DNA of 64,000 nt from Pelosinus fermentans DSM 17108. GTDB taxonomy: Bacteria > Bacillota > Negativicutes > DSM-13327. A program made the position numbers and the translations under genes. The notes under the pieces were generated by a model. The model was given only the letters and a program-made list of their open reading frames with translations. It searched no databases and was not told the origin of the DNA. Shown here piece by piece: positions 52,546 to 58,822 of this stretch; position 1 is the first letter of the stretch, and the number at the start of each line of letters is the position of its first letter. The stretch covers positions 1,368,001 to 1,432,000 of the forward strand of contig NZ_AKVN02000001.1 of NCBI RefSeq assembly GCF_000271485.2, given 5' to 3'.

Positions 52546-53103
52546 TTATAAGTTTAAATTGATATAAACGTCATCTAATTCATCTTTTGTAATTCCAATA
52601 TAAGCTAATGTTACATTTGGTGCAGAGTGATTTAGCAGTTTTTGGATTTTTGTGATATCTACTCCTTTTTTGTGCGCCCAATATCCAAAAGTTTTACGCA
52701 GTGTATGGGTGCCAATCGCATCATTAATACCGATTTCTCGTGCTGCACTATTAATAATTCGGTACGCCTGCACCCTGGTAATTGGCCAATTACCTTTTTT
52801 GCTTTTAAATAGACAACCATCACTAATTTGTATCGTATTAAGATATTCATCTATGGCTTTTTTACATGTATCGGACAAAGGGAAATCCTTACTTTTTCCT
52901 GTTTTCTTCTCTCTGAGCAAGATGCGATCTTTGCCCTTTACATCGGCTACTGTTAATAATAATAAATCCGATATGCGTAAGCCGCTATTAATACCTAAGA
53001 CAAAAAGTAAGTAATCTCGTAAATTCTTATTCTTTAAATAAAATTTAATTTGATTGATCTGTGTTTTGCATCGTATTGGTTCTACATATTCGATTTCGAT
53101 CAC
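52546..53103 (-). CDS. Minimal tyrosine recombinase (FimB-type size)
   Basis: A 185-residue integrase made of little more than the catalytic domain; the usual N-terminal core-binding domain is absent, as in FimB/FimE invertases. Catalytic residues are in place: Arg in GINSGLRISDLLLLTVADV, Lys in LREKKTGKSKDFPL, His and Arg in THTLRKTFGYWAH, His in LLNHSAPNVTLAYIGI with the Tyr nucleophile in that last segment. It is flanked at nearly equal distance (about 110 bases) by sites A and B. No phage or transposon genes surround it. Confidence 0.85.
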   Translation of the reverse strand: MIEIEYVEPIRCKTQINQIKFYLKNKNLRDYLLFVLGINSGLRISDLLLLTVADVKGKDRILLREKKTGKSKDFPLSDTCKKAIDEYLNTIQISDGCLFKSKKGNWPITRVQAYRIINSAAREIGINDAIGTHTLRKTFGYWAHKKGVDITKIQKLLNHSAPNVTLAYIGITKDELDDVYINLNL

Positions 53104-53212
53104 GTCCTATATCATGTTTCTTATCTGATTTTCAGTATACAATATGTTACTTTAATTTTCAAAAACAACATTTTTAGCATTGAGACAGATGATACTCCTT
53201 ATCTCACTATCG

Positions 53213-53239
53213 ATGTAACACAAGTATATTATGTTACAT
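53213..53239 (-). repeat. Palindromic site B right of the recombinase gene (inverted copy of A)
   Basis: Arms ATGTAACACAA and TTATGTTACAT around GTATA. Its reverse strand contains TATAC between the arms, matching site A in 22 of 23 central positions. It ends about 32 bases before the start of the HD-GYP gene. Confidence 0.75.
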
Positions 53240-53270
53240 TGCTAGTGCTGCTTTTTTGAGGAGGAATGAT

Positions 53271-53873
53271 ATGCTTCAAAATTCAATTATAGATGACGAT
53301 ATCATATTTCAATATCCTTGTAAGACTCGATTAGAAATAACAAATTATCTATTAGCCTTAATTCATCAGCATGATGTAGATACTGCCAAGCACTCTTATA
53401 ATGTAGCAAATATAGCTGTTCGCTTTGCAAGAAGACTCAATCTTTCCTCTCAAATGATTAAAGATATATCCGTTGCTGCATTGCTTCATGATATTGGAAA
53501 AATAAAAATTCCACGGCAAATTTTAAACAAACCTGAAAAATTAACTAAGAGTGAATTTGAAATTATGCAAAGGCATTCTCAATATGGTTTTGTAATTTTA
53601 AATCAGATACATCCATTGCAAGACATAGCAGAAGCTGTTTGCTGTCATCATGAAAAATTTGATGGAAATGGTTATCCCAGCGGCAAATCTGGGGATGAAA
53701 TACCATTGATTGCACAAATCTTAAGTATTACGGATGTATATGAAGCTCTTACTTCAGATCGAACCTATCGTAAAGCAATGACCAAAAAAGAAGCTTTACA
53801 AGTGATTAATAGCGGCAGGGACACTCATTTTAATTCAGTATTGGTTAATATGTTCTTATTAGGAGGGTACTAA
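53271..53873 (+). CDS. HD-GYP domain protein (probable c-di-GMP phosphodiesterase)
   Basis: A 200-residue stand-alone HD-GYP protein. The metal-binding residues are in HDVDTAKHSYNVANIAVRFA, LLHDIGKIKIP and QRHSQYGF, and the hallmark is HHEKFDGNGYPSG. It should hydrolyse c-di-GMP. There is no sensor or receiver domain. The ATG at 53271 follows GAGGAGG; a TTG at 53256 would add five residues. It directly follows site B of the recombinase cassette and is coupled to a 52-residue gene. Confidence 0.92.
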   Translation: MLQNSIIDDDIIFQYPCKTRLEITNYLLALIHQHDVDTAKHSYNVANIAVRFARRLNLSSQMIKDISVAALLHDIGKIKIPRQILNKPEKLTKSEFEIMQRHSQYGFVILNQIHPLQDIAEAVCCHHEKFDGNGYPSGKSGDEIPLIAQILSITDVYEALTSDRTYRKAMTKKEALQVINSGRDTHFNSVLVNMFLLGGY

Positions 53874-54031
53874 TGGTGGAGTTCCATGAAAAAGTGGAGT
53901 TTCTTATCAGATTGTTGCAAGAAAATAACAACAATAACTATGATGAAGAAGCATTCAAGCAATTAGAAAACCTTTTAGAAGAATACGCACGAAATTATAA
54001 ACCTCATCGTTATGCAAAAAATGCAAAGTAA
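53873..54031 (+). CDS. 52-residue acidic protein coupled to the HD-GYP gene
   Basis: A small open frame starting at the TAATG overlap with the HD-GYP stop codon, MVEFHEKVEFLIRLLQENNN onward, then EEAFKQLENLLEEYA. It is predicted to be helical and hydrophilic, with a basic tail ending RYAKNAK. AGGAGGGTAC lies just before the start, supporting translation. No family is recognised. It ends before a clear terminator. It could modulate the phosphodiesterase, but that is only a guess. Confidence 0.6.
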   Translation: MVEFHEKVEFLIRLLQENNNNNYDEEAFKQLENLLEEYARNYKPHRYAKNAK

Positions 54032-54068
54032 CCATATTCTTTATATAGAGGATAATCTAAATTCTGCA

Positions 54069-54107
54069 GCTTACTAGATTCATAGGATCTTGTAAGCCTT
54101 TTTTTTG
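54069..54107 (+). terminator. Terminator of the HD-GYP operon
   Basis: GCTTACTAGAT pairs with ATCTTGTAAGC (one mismatch) followed by a run of eight T. Confidence 0.88.
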
Positions 54108-54190
54108 TAAACGGCATAGTTGTCTTGCATAACAACTATGATAAAATAATAAGCAGATATATAGCCTGATAAGGCAGCAGGAGGATATAG

Positions 54191-54412
54191 ATGATTACAA
54201 CTGGTACATATCAACACTTTAAAGGTAATTTCTATGAGGTGCTTATGATTGCAAAACATAGTGAAACACAAGAAGATTATGTGGTATATCAAGCCCTATA
54301 CGGAAAAAAGGGAAGGTGGATACGCCCCTTAGCAATGTTTGACGAAATGGTGGAGTTTGAGGGACAGACAGTGAAGCGATTCACATATATTGGACAAGCA
54401 AGTAGTAAGTAA
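54191..54412 (+). CDS. DUF1653 family protein
   Basis: A 73-residue protein of the DUF1653 family: TGTYQHFKGNFYEVLMIAKH, VYQALYGKKGRWIRPLAMF and VKRFTYIG. The function is unknown; it is a small beta-rich fold. AGCAGGAGGATATAG precedes the ATG, and a possible TTGCAT (-35) lies at 54125. It converges on the Lrp-type gene with a shared hairpin. Confidence 0.82.
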   Translation: MITTGTYQHFKGNFYEVLMIAKHSETQEDYVVYQALYGKKGRWIRPLAMFDEMVEFEGQTVKRFTYIGQASSK

Positions 54413-54434
54413 AATGAGATAGCCTAGCTGCGTG

Positions 54435-54477
54435 AGACTAACCTATGATGGATGTTTACTCCATCATAGGTTAGTCT
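54435..54477. terminator. Bidirectional 18-bp hairpin overlapping the lrp gene end
   Basis: 54435-54452 pairs exactly with 54460-54477. The right arm overlaps the last codons and stop of the leftward regulator gene (ends at 54464). Rightward reading has TTAGTCTTCTTT. Confidence 0.8.
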
Positions 54478-54889
54478 TCTTTACTGTTTGGATGGACAGA
54501 TTAATTCGATAGTTACCATACACCAAAATGGCATCCAGCAAATGGTTGAGATCTTGCTGGTTCGATAAAGCTGCTTTTAGCCAATAGCAGCCTTCGCCGC
54601 TAATTCGATAGGCTTCTTTAATTTCTTCCTGCATAGATAAAAACTGTTGAAATGCAGCATGATTTGTCGATTTCATAAATACAGTAATAAAAGCCAGCAG
54701 GGGCTTGCCAAGCTTTTCCTGGTTCACTGTGATTGTAAAATCTTCGATGATTTCCATATCCTGCAGCCTTTTTATACGAGCAGCTACTGCTTGACCTGTT
54801 AAATGAACCATTTTGCCGATTTCCTGCCACTGCATGCGGGAGTTGTTTTGTAGATATTGTAGTATTTTCCAATCGGTTTGATCAAGCAT
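54464..54889 (-). CDS. Lrp/AsnC family regulator
   Basis: A 141-residue regulator. The N-terminal helix-turn-helix is LDQTDWKILQYLQNNSRMQW with GKMVHLTGQAVAARIKRLQD. The C-terminal RAM ligand domain follows (PLLAFITVFMKSTNHAAFQQ). The ATG at 54889 fits the family start (MLDQTDW); a further ATG lies at 54907. It is divergent from the metallo-hydrolase gene at 55010 and may control it. The effector amino acid is unknown. Confidence 0.9.
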   Translation of the reverse strand: MLDQTDWKILQYLQNNSRMQWQEIGKMVHLTGQAVAARIKRLQDMEIIEDFTITVNQEKLGKPLLAFITVFMKSTNHAAFQQFLSMQEEIKEAYRISGEGCYWLKAALSNQQDLNHLLDAILVYGNYRINLSIQTVKKTNL

Positions 54890-55009
54890 CAGATCATTTC
54901 CTTTCATAGTGTAAGTAAAATGGGATGGATTATTTCATGGTACAATTGTTAAGAATGTGTTTATTCGTCATAATAAGAATAGGAATGATAAATAAAGGCA
55001 GGAGTTTAT

Positions 55010-55768
55010 ATGGAAATTCAATTAGTAAGGCATGCGACCCTATTACTAACAATCAATGATCGATTGTTATTGGTTGATCCGATGTTAAGTCCAGCAGAGG
55101 CTATGCCGCCTATTGTCAATTCAACAAATGAACGGCGCAACCCTCTTGTTCCCATCATGAATCCTCAAAATTTTTTGCAGCGGATTGATGCTGTACTTTT
55201 GACTCATACACATAGGGATCATTTCGATGATGCCGCTGCTCAGTTAGTGCCTAAGGGGAAGTTGATTTTCTGCCAGCCGGAAGATGAAATAAAATTACAA
55301 GCAGAGGGTTTTTCAAAGATCATACCTGTTCATGAGGAGTACCAATGGGAAGGAATCACAATGATTCGTACGGGAGGGCAGCATGGAACGGGAGAAATTG
55401 GTGCAAAAATGTCGCCTGTATCAGGTTATATTTTGCAGGCTAAGGGAGAGCCGATTCTTTATATCGCTGGTGATACGATTTATTGTCCTGAAGTAGAGAG
55501 GACACTTAAGACCTATCATCCTCATATAACCATTGTGAATGCAGGAGCAGCTCAGTTTTCTACAGGCGATCCAATTACCATGACGGCCCAAGATGTAGCC
55601 GCCCTTTGCCAATATGACAGGAATACGATCGTGGTTGCAGTTCATATGGAGGCGATGAATCACTGTCTTTTATCGCGGGAAGAACTTAAATCACATGCTG
55701 CAGCAGAAGGTTTAGCCGAAAGGATTGTCATTCCTAAAGATGGTGAAACATTCAGCTTTACAGCATAA
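55010..55768 (+). CDS. MBL-fold metallo-hydrolase (UlaG-like)
   Basis: A 252-residue metallo-beta-lactamase-fold protein. The metal motif is LLTHTHRDHFDDAA near residue 63, YIAGDTIYCPEVERTL gives the bridging aspartate and VVAVHMEAMNHCLLSREEL supplies the last histidine. Members hydrolyse lactones, phosphoesters or lipids. AAAGGCAGGAG precedes the ATG. It is divergent from the Lrp-type regulator, so a regulator-target pair is likely. A repeat element lies behind it. Confidence 0.88.
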   Translation: MEIQLVRHATLLLTINDRLLLVDPMLSPAEAMPPIVNSTNERRNPLVPIMNPQNFLQRIDAVLLTHTHRDHFDDAAAQLVPKGKLIFCQPEDEIKLQAEGFSKIIPVHEEYQWEGITMIRTGGQHGTGEIGAKMSPVSGYILQAKGEPILYIAGDTIYCPEVERTLKTYHPHITIVNAGAAQFSTGDPITMTAQDVAALCQYDRNTIVVAVHMEAMNHCLLSREELKSHAAAEGLAERIVIPKDGETFSFTA

Positions 55769-55788
55769 TCAATATAATGCATTAAAAA

Positions 55789-55860
55789 TGTCATTGCGAA
55801 CGTTAGTGAAACAATCTCCTTTTTGCAAAAGGGTTGTTTCGATATTGTTTGTAATGACAT
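55789..55860. repeat. Dispersed palindromic repeat, family D
   Basis: TGTCATTGCGAACGTTAGTG plus AAACAATCTCC at left; GGGTTGTTTCGATATTGTTT plus GTAATGACA at right. The two ends pair; it may act as a terminator for the metallo-hydrolase gene. Confidence 0.65.
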
Positions 55861-55952
55861 TTCTTTTTTGTCGTTTTTTATTACTATTGTTTGCAAAATT
55901 CTTCTAAAAGGAATAAAATTTCTATGTAGTGTATAGTAAGTAATTTTCAGAT

Positions 55953-55986
55953 TCACACTAGATTAATGGGGTAGGTGTGATATAAT
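55953..55986 (+). promoter_or_regulatory. Promoter region of the dedA-type gene
   Basis: An extended -10 (TGATATAAT, 55978-55986) is preceded by a wide palindrome TCACAC (55953-55958) and GTGTGA (55975-55980) that may be an operator. -35 is poor. Confidence 0.4.
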
Positions 55987-56004
55987 TTATTTCTTGGGGG
56001 AATT

Positions 56005-56601
56005 ATGGAAACTATCTTTCAATATGTAATTCATTTAATTGGGATATGGGGGTACCCTGCTGTTTTCATTGGTATGGCTTTAGAAAGTGCGAATGTACCC
56101 ATTCCCAGTGAACTGATCTTTGGTTTTGCCGGATATCTTGTCTTTTTAGGCAGGATGGATTTCAATACAGCTGTAATAGCAGGTGTAGCAGGTGGACTGG
56201 CAGGATCGATTGTATCTTACTTGATCGGCTATTACGGAGGACCACCTTTTATTACAAGGTATGGCAAATATATTTTTGTATCCGAAGCCAAAGTAGCCAT
56301 GGCTCAAAAATGGTTTGACCGCTATGGACTGCTTGCGGTATTTCTGGCTCGTCTGCTGCCGGTGATTCGTACCTTTATTTCTTTACCTGCAGGCTTTGCA
56401 AGGGTTCATTTTATTAAATTTATAGTGTATACTATCTTAGGATCTGTACCGTGGACCATTGCGCTTATTTATGCAGGTATGATGCTGGGGGCGAATTGGG
56501 AAATGATACGCAGTATTGGTCATGAGGCCAGTTTATTTGTAGCTGGTGCTTTGGTTGTGTTCATAATGTATTATATAATCAAAAAACGTAAGAATGCTTG
56601 A
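56005..56601 (+). CDS. DedA family membrane protein
   Basis: A 198-residue DedA/SNARE-associated protein with four to five hydrophobic segments. Family motifs are GYPAVFIGMALESANVPIPS (glutamate in the re-entrant loop), RYGLLAVFLARLLPVIRTFI and FAGFARVHF-like sequence SLPAGFARVHFIKFIVYTI. DedA proteins flip lipid carriers (undecaprenyl phosphate or phosphatidylethanolamine). GGGGGAATT lies before the ATG. The SpoVB-like flippase gene follows 55 bases later. Confidence 0.9.
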   Translation: METIFQYVIHLIGIWGYPAVFIGMALESANVPIPSELIFGFAGYLVFLGRMDFNTAVIAGVAGGLAGSIVSYLIGYYGGPPFITRYGKYIFVSEAKVAMAQKWFDRYGLLAVFLARLLPVIRTFISLPAGFARVHFIKFIVYTILGSVPWTIALIYAGMMLGANWEMIRSIGHEASLFVAGALVVFIMYYIIKKRKNA

Positions 56602-56656
56602 ACATAATTGGATTGTGTGAATAGCAAGCATTACATTACGAAACAAAGGATATAAG

Positions 56657-58297
56657 ATGACGGAAGAAAATGAAAAAAACAATAAGAATAAAGGAAGTTC
56701 CAATTCTTTTCTAAAGGGCACCTTAATATTAACAATAGGTGGCATTGTTGTAAAAGTGATTGGCTTTTTAAACTGGATCATCCTGTCACGGGTGCTGGGC
56801 GGTGAGGGAATTGGGCTGTATCAAATGGCTTTTCCCATCTATCTTTTGGCCTTAAGCGTATCCTCAGCAGGTATTCCCGTAGCCATTTCCATTATTACTG
56901 CGGAGAAAAGAGCCTTACATGATTTTATTGGTGCCAATCGTGTTTTTCGTATTTCGTTAACTGTATTAGTATTAACGGGACTGTTCTTTAGTTTATTATT
57001 GTACTTTGGTGCGGGTTTATTAATTGAATATCGCTTCATTCGAGATCCACGGGCGTATTATTCTTTATTGGCATTAGCACCTGCGGTTTTCTTTGTTACG
57101 ATTTTATCCAGTTATCGAGGATATCTGCAAGGCTGCCAAATTATGACGCCGACAGCTGTTTCGCAAATTGCAGAACAATTGGTGAGAGTCATTACCATGC
57201 TGATATTTGCCAGCTTATTACTGCCAAAGGGCCTCGAATATGCAGCAGGAGGGGCGAGCCTGGGAGCTGCTCCTGGAGCTGTTGCAGGTCTTCTTGTACT
57301 TATTTATTATTATATGAAATTGCAGAAAAAAGGTAAAAAGCAAGAAACAGGACAAGTTTCCCAAAGGGCTCAGGAATCGAGCATGAGTATTATAAAACGA
57401 CTTGTCAAACTTGCTCTGCCCGTATCCTTGTCAAGTATTATGCTGCCTATTGTTGCCAATTTTGATTTATTTATTGTTCCAGCCAGACTGGAAGTGGCAG
57501 GGTATACAGTGGAGCAAGCCACAGAATTATTTGGTTATTTAACAGGGATGGCGGTGCCTTTACTCAATTTATCAACGATTTTAACGGCTGCTTTAGCAAC
57601 TAGCTTGGTGCCTGCCATATCGGAATCCTTTTCTTTAGGGAATATCAAACGAGTCTATCAGCAAACAGCTGCCGCCATGCGTGTCTCAAGCCTGGTTACC
57701 ATTCCTGCTTTTGTTGCATTATGGATATTGGCAGAACCCATCTCTCAAATGGTGTATAATGCACCTCAGGCGAGTCATTCCATTAGCATCTTATCCATCG
57801 GCATTGTTCTTTTAGGCATACATCAGGTAACGACAGGAGTATTACAGGGGATGGGAAAAACGTCTGTCCCTGTGATTAATATGGGATTGGCTGCTGTCTT
57901 TAAAGTGATTTTGAATTGGACACTTACAGCGATACCTGACCTTGGTATTAAGGGGGCATCCTGGGCAACGGTAGCGGATATTGGAATAGCAGCAGCCTTA
58001 AATATTTATTTTGTACATCGACATGTGGGATATGCTCTTGATTTAAAAAGTCTAGTAAAACCAAGTATAGCAGCAGTTACTATGGGCGGCGTAATTTACT
58101 TTAGTTATGATGCCATTATGGCAGCTACTGCGCAGCTTGCCCTGGCTACATTGACAGCAATGGCTTTGGGCGTTGTGGTATATGGCGGAGTATTGTTAGT
58201 CATTGGCGGTATCAGTGAGAACGATATGAAGCAAGTTCCTATGATTGGATCGCGCTTAATTCCTCTATTGCGTAAATTTGGAGTACTTAAGGAGTAA
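56657..58297 (+). CDS. SpoVB/MurJ-like flippase (MOP superfamily)
   Basis: A 546-residue multidrug/oligosaccharidyl-lipid flippase of the stage V sporulation protein B/putative polysaccharide biosynthesis group. It has about 14 hydrophobic segments and family motifs ILTIGGIVVKVIGFLNWIIL, RVLGGEGIGLYQMAFPIYLL, SSAGIPVAISIITAE and LPVSLSSIMLPIVANFD. It would export lipid-linked peptidoglycan or polysaccharide units; a spore cortex role is inferred. Two independent start codons agree with the ATG at 56657. Confidence 0.86.
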   Translation: MTEENEKNNKNKGSSNSFLKGTLILTIGGIVVKVIGFLNWIILSRVLGGEGIGLYQMAFPIYLLALSVSSAGIPVAISIITAEKRALHDFIGANRVFRISLTVLVLTGLFFSLLLYFGAGLLIEYRFIRDPRAYYSLLALAPAVFFVTILSSYRGYLQGCQIMTPTAVSQIAEQLVRVITMLIFASLLLPKGLEYAAGGASLGAAPGAVAGLLVLIYYYMKLQKKGKKQETGQVSQRAQESSMSIIKRLVKLALPVSLSSIMLPIVANFDLFIVPARLEVAGYTVEQATELFGYLTGMAVPLLNLSTILTAALATSLVPAISESFSLGNIKRVYQQTAAAMRVSSLVTIPAFVALWILAEPISQMVYNAPQASHSISILSIGIVLLGIHQVTTGVLQGMGKTSVPVINMGLAAVFKVILNWTLTAIPDLGIKGASWATVADIGIAAALNIYFVHRHVGYALDLKSLVKPSIAAVTMGGVIYFSYDAIMAATAQLALATLTAMALGVVVYGGVLLVIGGISENDMKQVPMIGSRLIPLLRKFGVLKE

Positions 58298-58299
58298 TT

Positions 58300-58434
58300 G
58301 ATTGCCTTATTAATGCAAAAGGAAGCAATTTTAGAGCTGACTATACAGGAACATTAAAAGAATTGGCAGAGAATCTTGGTGAAATCATCAAAAAAACTAA
58401 GCAAATTTTATAGCGAATAAACCACCCGATTTCC
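58300..58434 (+). other. Short open segment resembling a chemotaxis-receptor fragment
   Basis: In the 58298-58822 gap, the frame from 58300 to a TAG at 58413 reads as NFRADYTGTLKELAENLGEI plus IKKTKQIL, similar to the linker of methyl-accepting proteins. There is no start codon or RBS. It may be a decayed remnant or chance. Confidence 0.2.
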
Positions 58435-58437
58435 TAT

Positions 58438-58483
58438 AAAGATTAGGCCGAAGGAGTTAACTTTATTTGCCTAATCTTTTTGA
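58438..58483 (+). terminator. Terminator after the flippase region
   Basis: AAAGATTAGGC (58438-58448) pairs with GCCTAATCTTT (58469-58479), followed by TTG. Confidence 0.75.
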
Positions 58484-58544
58484 GTTTATCTGGAGAAAAC
58501 AGGGTGGGATTATCCTGGAAATTTACATAATCATAAAGAGTGCC

Positions 58545-58591
58545 ATACAATATATAGTTTGTGATAAAAGTATTAATACTATATATTGTGT
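58545..58591 (+). promoter_or_regulatory. Two NrdR boxes and promoter upstream of nrdD
   Basis: Box 1 ATACAATATATAGTTT (58545-58560) and box 2 ATACTATATATTGTGT (58576-58591) match the NrdR consensus at 14 and 15 of 16 positions. Their starts are 31 bp apart, three helical turns. TTGTGA (58559-58564) and TATATT (58582-58587) with 17 bases between form a promoter lying inside the boxes. A bound repressor would cover it. Confidence 0.85.
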
Positions 58592-58634
58592 ATTGAGCCA
58601 TTTCTAAATATTATAAATAAAAAAAAGTCAAGTC

Positions 58635-58662
58635 TTGGTTAAAAATAAAATAGTGATATAAT
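58635..58662 (+). promoter_or_regulatory. Second candidate promoter of nrdD
   Basis: TTGGTT (58635-58640), 16-base spacer, TATAAT (58657-58662). Would yield a 5' leader of about 150 bases before the 58823 start. Confidence 0.4.
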
Positions 58663-58822
58663 TACTTATGAAGAGCAAATTACTCCATTCCAAATGGATA
58701 TTTTTTTTGCTGATTTTATGTGAAAAAAGGTGTATTTTTGCGAAACTACGTTGATTTAAAAAAAACGCAAAGAGTGAAGAACGGACAAAATTCATTAAAA
58801 AATAAGATGCAGGGTGGTAATT

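Noticed and set aside
52546-53103. Prophage or integrative-element integrase
   Set aside because: No phage, plasmid or transfer genes nearby, the protein lacks the N-terminal domain, and the flanking sites are inverted rather than direct repeats.
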